A stretch of DNA of 64,000 nucleotides, from positions 60,746 through 124,745 of the forward strand of contig LNFB01000238.1 in NCBI GenBank assembly GCA_001464385.1, given 5' to 3'. A program made the position numbers and the translations under genes. How positions within the stretch are numbered: the stretch's first letter is position 1; every line of letters starts with the position of its first letter. The stretch is from Deltaproteobacteria bacterium Ga0077550 (GTDB lineage: Bacteria > Myxococcota_A > Polyangia > Nannocystales > Nannocystaceae). The notes under the pieces were generated by a model that searched no databases, had not been told where the DNA came from, and worked only from the letters and a program-made list of their open reading frames with translations. This document shows positions 46,095 to 54,535 of this stretch, one piece after another.

Positions 46095-47255
46095 CTAGGG
46101 CGGGGTCCCGCCGGCGCCACCCGGGGGCGTCGTCGGGGCCTGGTTTGGTGTCGCCGACTCTGGGGGCGGTGTCGAGGCCTCCGGCGCGGGCGTCGCCGGA
46201 GGGCTCGCCGGGGGCGTCGTCGCGCTCGGTCGCGGGGTGGTCGGCGGCGCGGTCGTGCCCTCGGGCCGCGTCGGGGCCGCCCGCTCGGGGTGGGCGGCGG
46301 CGTCGAGGTTCTTCGGCTTGGGCGGCGACTTGGGCCGGGGCGGCGTGCGATCGGGGCGCTTGCGCGTCGCGTCGGCGGGCCCGAACTCGTCGCGGATGTA
46401 GCGGAGGTAGACCCGCGCCTGCTTGCCGTGGTGGTGCGTGGGGTGCTGGGTCTGCAGCTCGGTGAAGGTCGAGCGCGCCAGCTCGATCTCGTCCATGCGC
46501 AGGTAGGTGATCCCGAGCTGGAACAGCACCTCGGCGTCGAGGCCGATGCCGGGGTACTTCGCGTGCGCGGCCTCGAGCCGGCCGATCGCGGCCTCGGGCT
46601 TCTCGCGCGAGAGGTAGAAGTTGGCGACGTAGAGCTCGTGCTGCAGCAGGCGGCGGCGGACCTCGTCGCGCAGCTTGATCGCGAACTTCTCGGTGACCGT
46701 GCCCTGGTAGTGGTCGAAGTAGTACTCGAGCTCGACCAGCGCGTCCTGCAGCTGCGACTGGTCGCGCATGTAGTCGGGCGGGAGCAGGAAGAACTTCTGC
46801 GGTGCGTTCATGAACGCGGCGGCGGCGGCCATGAAGGTCGCCCAGCCGTTGCGCACGTGCTCGTGGGTCGGGTGCAGCTTGGCGAAGGTCTTGAAGGCGT
46901 CGACCGCGGTCGTGTAGTTGCTCTGCTCGAACTCGGCGCGGGCGATGAGCAGCTCGGCCTCGACCGCATAGCGGCTGAACGGGAACCGGATGCGGACGAA
47001 GTCGGCGTACTGGATCGCCTCCTCGTAGTCCTTGTCGAGGAACTCGCCCTGGGCCAGGGTGTAGTTCTCGATCGCGGTCTGGGCGTAGTCGGCCGAGAGA
47101 TCCGGGCCGGTCTTGCACGCGGGCAGGGCCGCGGACGCGAGCAGCGCGGCGCCGAGCAGCCAGCGGTGGATGCGGCCGCGCGCTCGGACGGCGCACCGTG
47201 GGCCGGGGCCACCGCGTGCCGCTCGGTCGGGGCGTGCGATCGTGCGCGGGACCAT
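46095..47255 (-). CDS. bamD: Outer-membrane assembly lipoprotein BamD
   Basis: A 386-residue protein. The ATG at 47255 has TACCGT 11 nt upstream. A long signal with basic N-region ends in A-L-P-A-C (Cys47). Five TPR-like hairpins typical of BamD follow (YTLAQGEFLDKDYEEAIQYADFVRIRFPFSRYAVEAELLIARAEF ... HPTHEHV). The last ~100 residues are a Pro/Thr/Ala-rich tail not found in E. coli BamD. It holds the BAM complex together for beta-barrel insertion. Confidence 0.88.
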   Translation of the reverse strand: MVPRTIARPDRAARGGPGPRCAVRARGRIHRWLLGAALLASAALPACKTGPDLSADYAQTAIENYTLAQGEFLDKDYEEAIQYADFVRIRFPFSRYAVEAELLIARAEFEQSNYTTAVDAFKTFAKLHPTHEHVRNGWATFMAAAAAFMNAPQKFFLLPPDYMRDQSQLQDALVELEYYFDHYQGTVTEKFAIKLRDEVRRRLLQHELYVANFYLSREKPEAAIGRLEAAHAKYPGIGLDAEVLFQLGITYLRMDEIELARSTFTELQTQHPTHHHGKQARVYLRYIRDEFGPADATRKRPDRTPPRPKSPPKPKNLDAAAHPERAAPTRPEGTTAPPTTPRPSATTPPASPPATPAPEASTPPPESATPNQAPTTPPGGAGGTPP

Positions 47256-47266
47256 GCTGCGGGCGC

Positions 47267-47272
47267 ACGGTA
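47267..47272 (-). promoter_or_regulatory. TANNNT -10 element for bamD
   Basis: Minus-strand TACCGT, 11 nt before the ATG at 47255. Confidence 0.4.
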
Positions 47273-47431
47273 CGGTGGGCCGCGCCGCAGTGTCAACGCG
47301 GCTGGGGGCGGGACGATCCGGCCGGTGCTCGCGCGTCGGGGTCGCGAGGCGCGGCGCGGCACCCTCGGGTTCTCGTCGATTTCGGGGGCCGCGCCGGGGT
47401 TTCACGCTACCTTTGCCGCCGGCGTTTTCCC

Positions 47432-48823
47432 ATGGCCCCGTCGAATGCACGCCTCGGTCCGCTCGCCGCGATGTCGCTGGTGGCGGGCTCGATGCTGGGC
47501 ATCGGCATCTTCATCGCGCCGCCCGCGGTCGCGGCGCACGTCGAGGGGCCGGGCGCCTTCTTGCTGGTGTGGATGCTCGGCGGGCTCTCGGCGCTGTGCG
47601 GCGCGCTGTCGGTCGCCGAGCTCGGCGCGATGATGCCGAGGGCCGGCGGCGACTACCCCTACCTGAGGACGGCGTACGGGCCGGGGCTCGCGTTCGCGGC
47701 CGGGTGGCTGCAGCTGCTCGCGGTGTTCCCGGGATCGCTGGCCGCGATGGCGGTGGGGACCTCGGCGTTCCAGCTGCCGATCATCCTCGGCGACGCGTAC
47801 ACGTGGCCGGCGACCCTCGGCCTCGAGCCGTCGACCGCGTGGGCGGCCGCGATCATCCTCGGGCTCACGGTCGTGAACCACGTCGGCGTGATGATCTCGG
47901 GGCGGCTGCAGATCGTCGTGACGATCGCACCCGTGCTCATGCTGCTCGTCGGCACCGCGGGCGTGATGATCCACCAGGGGACCGATGCCGGCGCGCTGGC
48001 GACCGCGGGCACCGCCATGAAGGTCCCAGGCATCGCGGCGGTCGCGGCCGCGTTCCTGCCGGTGTACTTCGCGTTCTCGGGGTGGAACGCCGCGATCTTC
48101 GTCGGCGGCGAGATCGACAAGCCCGGCCGCAACGTGCCGCGGGCCCTGGTCGGCGGCACGCTGTCGGTGACGGTGCTGTACCTGGCCCTTTGCCTCGGCT
48201 TCCTGTCGGTGTTCACGATGGGGGCGCTGGCGAACACCGGCGAGGCCGGCACCGCGGCGGCGCGGCTGCTGTTCGGCGGCTGGGGCGAGGCGGCGGTGAC
48301 GGTGTCGATCCTGCTGGCGATGCTCGGCTCGCTGAACGGCACGATCATGACCGGCTCGCGGATCGCCTTCGCGATGGCGAAGGACGGCCACTGCATCGCG
48401 CCGGCCGCGATCTCGAGCCCGCGGTTCGGGACCCCGGCGGTCGCCCTGTGGATGCAGGCCGGCTGGGCGCTGCTGCTGGTCTTCACCCACGGCTTCGAGG
48501 CGCTGATGAACTACGCCTCCGCGGCGATGCTGATCACCGGAACGCTGACGGTGGTCGCGGTGTTCGTGCTGCGGCGCAAGCTGCCCAAGCTGCCGCGGCC
48601 GTATCGCACGTGGGGCTACCCGATCACGCCGGCGCTGTACGTCGTGTCGAGCGTCGCGGTGCTCGCCGTGCTCGCGCACAAGGGCGACGCGTCGGTGTTC
48701 GCGGGCGTGGGGTGGTTCGTGCTCGCGCTGGCGTTCCACCGCTTCGTGATGCGGCGTCGCGCCCCCGAGATCGCGGTTGGACGCGCGGTCGTGAGCGCCG
48801 AGTCCGGCCGCGAGTTGGTGTAG
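47432..48823 (+). CDS. Amino acid permease, APC superfamily
   Basis: A 463-residue inner-membrane transporter with 12 predicted TM helices. The first helix carries GSMLGIGIFIAPP (substrate-binding Gly-rich motif), and FSGWNAAIFVGGEIDKPGRN with NVPRALVGG is the family consensus after TM6. It fits the amino acid-polyamine-organocation group; substrate unknown. A weak TACCTT (47408-47413) lies 18 nt before the ATG. Divergent from bamD. Confidence 0.9.
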   Translation: MAPSNARLGPLAAMSLVAGSMLGIGIFIAPPAVAAHVEGPGAFLLVWMLGGLSALCGALSVAELGAMMPRAGGDYPYLRTAYGPGLAFAAGWLQLLAVFPGSLAAMAVGTSAFQLPIILGDAYTWPATLGLEPSTAWAAAIILGLTVVNHVGVMISGRLQIVVTIAPVLMLLVGTAGVMIHQGTDAGALATAGTAMKVPGIAAVAAAFLPVYFAFSGWNAAIFVGGEIDKPGRNVPRALVGGTLSVTVLYLALCLGFLSVFTMGALANTGEAGTAAARLLFGGWGEAAVTVSILLAMLGSLNGTIMTGSRIAFAMAKDGHCIAPAAISSPRFGTPAVALWMQAGWALLLVFTHGFEALMNYASAAMLITGTLTVVAVFVLRRKLPKLPRPYRTWGYPITPALYVVSSVAVLAVLAHKGDASVFAGVGWFVLALAFHRFVMRRRAPEIAVGRAVVSAESGRELV

Positions 48824-48892
48824 GTCCGCCCGGCACACGGACGGGATCGCGGCTGCGGCGATCGTGATTGCGCCGCGGCCGGTCACTTCGGC

Positions 48893-48898
48893 TAGGAT
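48893..48898 (+). promoter_or_regulatory. TANNNT -10 element for the vWA lipoprotein gene
   Basis: TAGGAT, 8 nt before the ATG at 48907. Confidence 0.45.
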
Positions 48899-48906
48899 CG
48901 CCGGTG

Positions 48907-50106
48907 ATGCGGAGCTTCTCTTGGACTTGGTTGGTGGGTGCGACCCTGGGGATCGGCGCGGCGCAGGCGTGCGGCGACACGGCGAGCGACGACGGCGATT
49001 GCACGGTGGGCAGTCGCGGGTGCGCGTGCACGACGGGGGGCGGGTGTGACCCGGGGCTGACGTGCATCGACAGTCTGTGCATCTTGTTCGGCGACGACGC
49101 GAGCGCATCGAACAGCGACCCCGGCACCGACTCCGCGTCCAACTCCGGCACCGACTCGGCGTCGGCGACCGATCCGAGCGCGACGACGGCGAGCAGCGCG
49201 ACCAACCCGACGGGCGCCGACTCGACCGACGCGACCACTGACGCCAGCGACGACGGCCCGCTGCTCGACGTCGGCGGCGCCGACACCGGCCCGCCGAAGA
49301 GCGGCTGCACGGCGATCGACGTGCTGTTCGTCCTCGACAGCTCGGCCTCGATGATCGAGGAGCGCCAGGCCCTCGCCGCGACGAACGCCTTCACGCAGGT
49401 CATCACCACGCTCGAGGGCATCAACGGCGGCGGCGTCGACTACCGCATCGGCGTGACCGACGACAACGACCACGGGTTCTTCACGCCGGCCGGCTGGCTG
49501 GAGCCCGACCCGTGGTTCCAGTCCTCGGAGCTCGACGTCATGGAGATCGCGCAGGCCTTCAACGGCGCGGTCGGGCAGATCGACGCCGTGCCGGCGACGC
49601 CGACGGGCTGCGAGCACGTGCTGACCAGCGCGACGGACCTGCTCGTGGGCGACGGCACCGGGTTCGTGCGGGCCGACGCGCTGCTGGTGCTGGTGCTGGT
49701 GACCGACGTGGACGACTACGGGGCCTACGATCAGGTCGGGGGACACAGCTGCCCCGAGTTCTTCCCCGGCTGCGCGACGCCGCCGAGCAACACGCCCGAG
49801 GAGATCGCGGACATCCTGCTGAACACCGTGAAGGGTGGCCTCGCCGGGTCCGTCGCGTCGATCATCGTCGCGGGTGATCCGAACGTGAACGGCGGGGTGA
49901 ACTTCTGCAGCCAGCCAGGGAGCTGCGGCTGCAACGGTGTGGACTGTGGGGTCTTCCACGCCGATCGCCTGTGGGCCTTCGGGGCCGCGCTCGGGGCGAA
50001 TGGTGTGGTCGCGGATCTGTGCAACGTGACGGTGCCCGCGGCGGTGCAGGGGGCGATGGACGACGACATCGATCTCGCGTGCATGACCCTCGAGCCCGAG
50101 GGGTGA
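48907..50106 (+). CDS. Secreted/lipid-anchored vWA-domain protein
   Basis: A 399-residue protein. Signal ending A-Q-A-C (Cys22, weak lipobox), a short Cys module (CTVGSRGCACTTGGGCDPGLTC) and a long Ser/Thr/Asp linker are followed by a vWA domain with MIDAS DVLFVLDSSASM (DxSxS), plus later conserved Asp (VTDVDDYGAYD). Several Cys pairs in the C-terminal part (CSQPGSCGCNGVDC). vWA domains bind proteins through a metal ion. Partner unknown. TAGGAT is 8 nt upstream. Confidence 0.83.
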   Translation: MRSFSWTWLVGATLGIGAAQACGDTASDDGDCTVGSRGCACTTGGGCDPGLTCIDSLCILFGDDASASNSDPGTDSASNSGTDSASATDPSATTASSATNPTGADSTDATTDASDDGPLLDVGGADTGPPKSGCTAIDVLFVLDSSASMIEERQALAATNAFTQVITTLEGINGGGVDYRIGVTDDNDHGFFTPAGWLEPDPWFQSSELDVMEIAQAFNGAVGQIDAVPATPTGCEHVLTSATDLLVGDGTGFVRADALLVLVLVTDVDDYGAYDQVGGHSCPEFFPGCATPPSNTPEEIADILLNTVKGGLAGSVASIIVAGDPNVNGGVNFCSQPGSCGCNGVDCGVFHADRLWAFGAALGANGVVADLCNVTVPAAVQGAMDDDIDLACMTLEPEG

Positions 50107-50140
50107 GGGGCGGTCGAATCTCACGCCTCAGCAGGGGTGG

Positions 50141-50168
50141 TCCTCGGCGGGTATACACACGCCGAGGA
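50141..50168. terminator. Hairpin between convergent genes, possible bidirectional terminator
   Basis: A perfect 9-bp stem (TCCTCGGCG 50141-50149 with CGCCGAGGA 50160-50168) around a 10-nt AT-rich loop. No T-run on either strand. It is placed between the vWA and reductase genes, both of which would end here. Confidence 0.5.
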
Positions 50169-50266
50169 ACGTCAGTCGGCTGCGGACGCCCCCAACAACT
50201 CGAGGTCCGACGCCGCGGTCTCGATGAAGCTCGAGCCCGAGTCGAAGTAGGGCGGTCGACCCCCAC

Positions 50267-50830
50267 TCACCCCCGCGGCGCGTAGCACATCAGCACATTC
50301 CCGTTCCCGAACTCCCGCGTGCTGATCCGCCGCAGCTCGAACCGTCGCTCCAACGTCGCGAACATCGACCGCCCCCGGCCCAGCACGATCGGGTTCACCG
50401 CGAGGTGGAACTCGTCGACCAGGCCCGCGTCCGCGAGCTGCGAGACGATGGTCCCGCTGCCCATCACCGCGATCGGCTTGCCGGGCGTCTGCTTCAGCCG
50501 GCGCACCTCGGTGGCCGGGTCGTCGCGGACCACCGTGGTGTTGGCCCAGTCGGCGCGGGCCAGCGTGCGGGAGAAGACGATCTTCGGGGTCGCGTTGATG
50601 CCGTCGGCGATGGCCGGGGCCTGCTCGCGGGCCATCGCCGTCGGCCAGTAGCTCGCCATCAGATCGTAGGTCACCCGGCCGAACAGGAGCAGGCTGCCGG
50701 CCGAGGTCGCGTTGTCCGCCGCGAACGCGCTCCACTCGGGGTCGTCGCGGTGGGCCCAGCGCATGTCGCCGTCGGCGTCGGAGAAGAAGCCATCGAGGCT
50801 CACCTGGTTGAACACGATCACGCTTCGCAT
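50267..50830 (-). CDS. Dihydrofolate reductase-family protein (RibD C-terminal fold)
   Basis: A 187-residue NADPH-binding-fold protein: VSLDGFFSDADGDMRWA (N-terminal consensus), LLLFGRVTYDLMASYWPTA, and VMGSGTIVSQLADAGLVDEFHLAVNPIVLGRG are the RibD_C/YyaP-YwjB hallmarks. Likely a small reductase; substrate unknown. Divergent from the HxlR-type regulator, with an operator in the 51-bp gap, so it is probably regulated by that protein. Confidence 0.9.
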   Translation of the reverse strand: MRSVIVFNQVSLDGFFSDADGDMRWAHRDDPEWSAFAADNATSAGSLLLFGRVTYDLMASYWPTAMAREQAPAIADGINATPKIVFSRTLARADWANTTVVRDDPATEVRRLKQTPGKPIAVMGSGTIVSQLADAGLVDEFHLAVNPIVLGRGRSMFATLERRFELRRISTREFGNGNVLMCYAPRG

Positions 50831-50831
50831 G

Positions 50832-50846
50832 GTCCTAAAGTAGGAC
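50832..50846. promoter_or_regulatory. Operator-like palindrome between reductase and HxlR genes
   Basis: GTCCTA-AAG-TAGGAC, a perfect 6-bp inverted repeat, overlies the minus-strand -10 of the reductase gene (TACTTT), so a bound regulator would block it. Confidence 0.55.
50837..50842 (-). promoter_or_regulatory. TANNNT -10 element for the reductase gene
   Basis: Minus-strand TACTTT, exactly 6 nt before the ATG at 50830. Confidence 0.5.
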
Positions 50847-50869
50847 TAGAAAATCCTGAAGTCAAACCA

Positions 50870-50875
50870 TAACCT
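50870..50875 (+). promoter_or_regulatory. TANNNT -10 element for the HxlR gene
   Basis: TAACCT, exactly 6 nt before the GTG at 50882. It also supports that GTG as the start. Confidence 0.5.
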
Positions 50876-50881
50876 CGGAGG

Positions 50882-51541
50882 GTGACCGGGCCGCGCAGCT
50901 ACGACGATCCCTGCGGCATCGCGCGGGCGCTCGATCGGGTGGGCGAGCGGTGGGCGCTGCTCGTGGTGCGCGAGCTGGTGCTCGGGCCCAAGCGCTTCAC
51001 CGATCTCAAGGCCGGCCTCGCCCACGCCAGCCCCAACGTGCTGTCGCAGCGGCTCCGCGAGCTCGAGGACGCCGGCGTCGTCGCGCGGCGTCAGCTCCCA
51101 CCGCCGGCGGCCGCCGCGGTCTACGAGCTCACGCCGTGGGGTCGCGAGCTCGAGCCGGTGCTCCTCGCCCTCGGGCGCTGGGGCAGCCGCGCGACCCCGG
51201 TGCCGCGCGGCGATCTCAGCGTCGACGCCCTGATGATCGCGCTCGAGACCACGTTCGACGGCGCGGCCGCCGACGGCCTGAAGGCCCACCTCGCGCTGCG
51301 CCTCGGCGCCGATCGCTTCTCGCTGTCGGTCGCGCGTCGCCAGCTGCGCGTGGCCCGGGCCGATCCCACCGACGCCGACGCGACGCTCGAGACCGACGCC
51401 GCGACGCTGCGCCGGCTCGTCTTCGGCGGCGTCGAGCTGGCCCGCGCGCGGCGGGCCGGCGACGTCACGGTGACGGGGGACGAGGCGCTGGCGGCCCGGG
51501 TGCTCGCGCTGTTCCGCCGCCCGACGCCGGCGGCGGGGTAG
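50882..51541 (+). CDS. HxlR-family winged-helix regulator with SCP2-like C-terminal domain
   Basis: A 219-residue protein. The winged-helix domain (about 5-100) has DPCGIARALDRVGERWALLVVRELVLGPKRFTDL and NVLSQRLRELEDAGVV, the HxlR signature, but lacks the usual N-terminal redox Cys except Cys10. The C-terminal part (about 105-215) looks like an SCP2 sterol/lipid carrier domain, a known combination in this family that may bind a lipid ligand. Probably represses the divergent reductase gene and perhaps itself. Confidence 0.88.
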   Translation: MTGPRSYDDPCGIARALDRVGERWALLVVRELVLGPKRFTDLKAGLAHASPNVLSQRLRELEDAGVVARRQLPPPAAAAVYELTPWGRELEPVLLALGRWGSRATPVPRGDLSVDALMIALETTFDGAAADGLKAHLALRLGADRFSLSVARRQLRVARADPTDADATLETDAATLRRLVFGGVELARARRAGDVTVTGDEALAARVLALFRRPTPAAG

Positions 51542-51557
51542 GGGGGCCGACTGGCCC

Positions 51558-52166
51558 TCACGCCCCGCCATCGCGCGTCGCGTGACGCAGGACCTGCACC
51601 GCGGTCTGGAACGACCGGAGCATCGTGCATTGCCGCGTGGCCAACGCCTGCTTCACGTTCGCGAAGTCGCTGTCGGTCGTCACGAAGTAAGTCGGCGTCT
51701 GTCCGAAGCTCGCGTCGCTTCGGATCGCTGCGTAGACCAAGGCGTCCTCGTACGAGAGGCCGGCGGAGCCGTCCTGCGCAGCTGCGATGGTTCGTCCATC
51801 CGTCGGGAGGACCTCCCCGATCTCGCGGATTCTGTCGCTGGCCGCGTAGAAGCGTGACTCTGCGGCATTGAGCGTTGCCGTCAGCTGCGCGAGTAGATCG
51901 GCGTAGCTCGTTCGCACGCCCGCGATGCCGTGGATCCGGGACAGTTGGCCCGAGACGTGAGTGTCGTACGCCCGGCCGAAGTCGAGGACGTGTCTGCGCT
52001 TGTTGCGGAGCGCGGACTGGGCCTCGAAGAACGAGGACGCGGGGACGGCCAGCGTGACGCCCGAACTCGGGTCGCCGCAGACGTCGAGGAGACCGGAGCA
52101 CTCCGCATGTTCCCCTTGCTCGAGGGCGATCTCGAGGAGGAAGTTCGTCTCGACGTAGAGCCTCAC
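51558..52166 (-). CDS. PIN-domain ribonuclease-like protein
   Basis: GTG at 52166, overlapping the upstream stop (GTGA). A 202-residue PIN-like fold: LYVETNFLLEIA (first acidic residue is Glu6 where most VapC have Asp), central SYEDALVYAAI and C-terminal FVTTDSDF give the expected acidic set. ETNF-type PIN proteins are a known clade. Predicted RNA cleaver, maybe the toxin of the pair with the upstream gene; no classical antitoxin is seen. Codon use is more A/T-rich at the third position than neighbouring genes, suggesting acquisition. Confidence 0.75.
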   Translation of the reverse strand: MRLYVETNFLLEIALEQGEHAECSGLLDVCGDPSSGVTLAVPASSFFEAQSALRNKRRHVLDFGRAYDTHVSGQLSRIHGIAGVRTSYADLLAQLTATLNAAESRFYAASDRIREIGEVLPTDGRTIAAAQDGSAGLSYEDALVYAAIRSDASFGQTPTYFVTTDSDFANVKQALATRQCTMLRSFQTAVQVLRHATRDGGA

Positions 52167-52606
52167 GCGGCGTCCTGGTGATTGATCTGGCTCCCCTCGA
52201 GCGCGCTCTGCAATCCGGACTCCGCCACCGCGTCGGCCTGTGCTTTGGGCTCCCCGGAGGTGAGGTCCGACAACCACCAACCCACGAGGGTCTCGAAGGC
52301 CAACCCGTGGATCGCGGCCGCATCGACTCCAGCGCGGCGGAAGTACCACTCGAGCGCCGTGCTGGTCTCCGCCACGTGTGATGGAGGCGCGCCGGCTGGG
52401 CTGCCCACACCCCAGATGTAGATTCGATCGGCGGCGACGAGGACGAAGTAGGGGACGTCGCCGAGTTCGTTGCTGCCCATCACGGCGTCCCGGACCTCGG
52501 CCGCCCAGTCCGGGGTGCTCCCCGTCTTACGGCTCACCTCGATGGCGGCGACCAGCCGGCCGTGGGGCCGGTACGCGAGGAAGTCGACGGGGCGCGACGA
52601 TCGCAT
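52163..52606 (-). CDS. PD-(D/E)XK-like nuclease-fold protein paired with PIN
   Basis: A 147-residue cytosolic protein. VDFLAYRPHGRLVAAIEVS (7-25) has the Asp8 ... Glu23 arrangement of restriction-endonuclease-like folds. Relatives I recall have E-V-K where this has E-V-S (Ser25), with Lys27 nearby, so activity could be altered. VPYFVLVAADRIYIWG (around 51-66) and a C-terminal helix (LESGLQSAL-type) fit the same family. ATG at 52606 has TACGGT exactly 6 nt upstream. The PIN gene starts on its stop, so the two form an operon. Confidence 0.65.
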   Translation of the reverse strand: MRSSRPVDFLAYRPHGRLVAAIEVSRKTGSTPDWAAEVRDAVMGSNELGDVPYFVLVAADRIYIWGVGSPAGAPPSHVAETSTALEWYFRRAGVDAAAIHGLAFETLVGWWLSDLTSGEPKAQADAVAESGLQSALEGSQINHQDAA

Positions 52607-52612
52607 CGGAAC

Positions 52613-52618
52613 ACCGTA
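52613..52618 (-). promoter_or_regulatory. TANNNT -10 element for the nuclease-like/PIN operon
   Basis: Minus-strand TACGGT, exactly 6 nt before the ATG at 52606. Confidence 0.5.
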
Positions 52619-52747
52619 GCACGGGGCGTCGAGCTCGGGCAGTCGGGGCTCGCGGCGTGTCCTTCGGGCGCTCGGCCCGCACGGGCCCGTGCGCGACCGG
52701 TCGCACGGAACCGTGCGCGCCCGACCATCGCCCTCCTCGAGACCCCG

Positions 52748-53575
52748 ATGATGCCGCCTGCTCGCCCGCGCCGATCGATTCCCCGCGCCCTGCTCGTCGT
52801 GTCCGTCCTCGCCGCGTGCGGCGGAGGCGGTGGCAGCGACGGCGGTGACAGCAGCAGCGATGGCACGAGCGGCGTCGCGTCGACGACCGCGACCACCAGC
52901 GGCGTCTCGATCACCGACGCCAGCGTCACCTTGAGCACCACGGATCCGATCCCCGGCGACGGCACGTGCTGCGCGGCGCGCAGCGAGGCCGGCTGCAGCG
53001 ACGACCCGGAGATCGCGGCGTGCGTGTGCGCGGTCGATCGGTTTTGCTGCGAGAACGTCTGGGACGCCGTGTGCGGCGAGAAGGTCGCGGCGTTGGGGTG
53101 CGGCGTGTGCGAGCCGTCGAGCACGACGACGACCCCGACGTCGACCACCGCGAGCGACGAGTCGACCGGCGTGCCCACCGGCGAGAACGTCGGGCCGTGC
53201 TGCGCGGCGCACGTCGAGACCGGCTGCGAGCTGCCGAGCCTGGCGGAGTGCGTGTGCGCCTCGGTGCCGTCGTGCTGTCTCGATGGGTGGGGCGAGGACT
53301 GCGTCGCGGCGGTCGGAGACTTCGGCTGCGGGGTGTGCCCGCCGGCGCCGACGACGACCACGACGGAGACGACGACGAGCGACACGGGCAGCGACACCGG
53401 CGTCCTGCCCGACAACACCGAGTCGTGCTGCAGCGCCCACGCGTCGACCGGCTGCGAGTACCCGGGCATCGCGGAGTGCGTCTGCGGCCCGCACCCCGAG
53501 TGCTGCGACACCGCGTGGGACGAGACGTGCGTCGCGGCAGTCGGCGCGCTCGGCTGCGGCGTGTGCCCGCCCTGA
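52748..53575 (+). CDS. Lipoprotein with three tandem Cys modules
   Basis: A 275-residue lipoprotein with lipobox V-L-A-A-C (Cys24), a Gly/Ser/Thr linker and three ~48-residue modules separated by Thr/Ser/Asp linkers (modules at about 74-121, 150-196 and 227-273). Each starts with CC.A....GC, has CVC, then CC...W(D/G)..C and ends GCGVC. The conserved Trp and ten Cys argue for a compact disulfide domain. A diverged copy is present in the lipoprotein at 40522-41889. Role unknown; the modules are probably surface displayed. Confidence 0.8.
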   Translation: MMPPARPRRSIPRALLVVSVLAACGGGGGSDGGDSSSDGTSGVASTTATTSGVSITDASVTLSTTDPIPGDGTCCAARSEAGCSDDPEIAACVCAVDRFCCENVWDAVCGEKVAALGCGVCEPSSTTTTPTSTTASDESTGVPTGENVGPCCAAHVETGCELPSLAECVCASVPSCCLDGWGEDCVAAVGDFGCGVCPPAPTTTTTETTTSDTGSDTGVLPDNTESCCSAHASTGCEYPGIAECVCGPHPECCDTAWDETCVAAVGALGCGVCPP

Positions 53576-53616
53576 TGAACGCTCGCGATCGCGAGCGCGA
53601 GCTCATTCGCGATCGC

Positions 53617-54510
53617 TCAGCCGGGTGGGGCGGCGTCGATGCTCACCGGCGCCCGCTCGATCGCCCCGAACGTCGCGAACGGATCGGCGAAGAACCCCCG
53701 CACGATCTTCACCATCTTCGCCGCGTGGGCCCCGTCGACGAGCCGGTGATCGAAGGTCGCGTACAGCCGCATGACCTTGCGCGCGACGATCGACGGCGCG
53801 CCGGTCTCGGCGTCGTGCTCGACGCACGCGGCGTCCTCGACCGCGCCCATCGCGATGAGGATCGGCACCCGCGAGAAGGGCACCAGCGGCACGTACGCGG
53901 CCTCGAGGCCCAGCGAGCCGACGTTGGTGACCATCGCGCCGCCGAACGGGTCGCGCGGGATCCCGGCCCAGCGCATGTCGAGGTTGAGCGTGTAGTTGAG
54001 GAACGACAGCGCCCGCATCACCGCGCCGATGAGCAGGCCCGGGATCCGCAGCAGGTTCGCCCGGCTGCGGGCGAGCCCCTGCCGATCGGTGCGCGCGCGG
54101 ACCTGCGCGGCGCTGGCCTCGAAGGCGCGGACGATCGACGCCAGATCGGCCTCGTGCGGCGACGCGACCTGCACGCCGGACAGATCGATGCCGCCGGTCT
54201 TCGGGTCCTCGAGCGCGACCTGGAAGAACACGGCGACGTCGCGGCGCAGGTACACCCGTCCGAAGCGCAGCACCGCGTTGATCTCGGGCACCTGGGCGAG
54301 CACGGTGCCGACGACCTTGGCCATCAGGTGCGTGACGGTGAGCCGCAGGCCCGTGGCCGCGCGGAACGCCTCGATGTAGCGCAGCGTGGCGTCCATCGGC
54401 ACCGTGACGCTGCCGTAGATCGACGGGTCGTAGGCCGTTCGCCACGTCCCCAGCGCGATGTGGCGGAACGGGGTGAGCCGCGCACGGCCAGCGAGTTCGA
54501 TGTTGGGCAC
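53617..54510 (-). CDS. Stand-alone 2-oxoacid dehydrogenase-type acyltransferase catalytic domain
   Basis: A 297-residue protein starting at GTG (54510). It has the CAT-like E2 fold: HRLVDGAHAAKM holds catalytic His and Asp (HxxxDG), preceded by TNVGSLG and PILIAMGAVED. No lipoyl or peripheral-subunit-binding domain is present, so it cannot be a normal E2; it may transfer acyl groups from CoA to another acceptor. TACCCT lies 11 nt upstream, so it may have its own promoter although it follows the INSIG-like gene by 25 nt. Confidence 0.85.
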   Translation of the reverse strand: MPNIELAGRARLTPFRHIALGTWRTAYDPSIYGSVTVPMDATLRYIEAFRAATGLRLTVTHLMAKVVGTVLAQVPEINAVLRFGRVYLRRDVAVFFQVALEDPKTGGIDLSGVQVASPHEADLASIVRAFEASAAQVRARTDRQGLARSRANLLRIPGLLIGAVMRALSFLNYTLNLDMRWAGIPRDPFGGAMVTNVGSLGLEAAYVPLVPFSRVPILIAMGAVEDAACVEHDAETGAPSIVARKVMRLYATFDHRLVDGAHAAKMVKIVRGFFADPFATFGAIERAPVSIDAAPPG

Positions 54511-54521
54511 GGCGATCTACG

Positions 54522-54527
54522 AGGGTA
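54522..54527 (-). promoter_or_regulatory. TANNNT -10 element for the E2-like gene
   Basis: Minus-strand TACCCT, 11 nt before the GTG at 54510. Confidence 0.38.
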
Positions 54528-54535
54528 GCGCCAGT

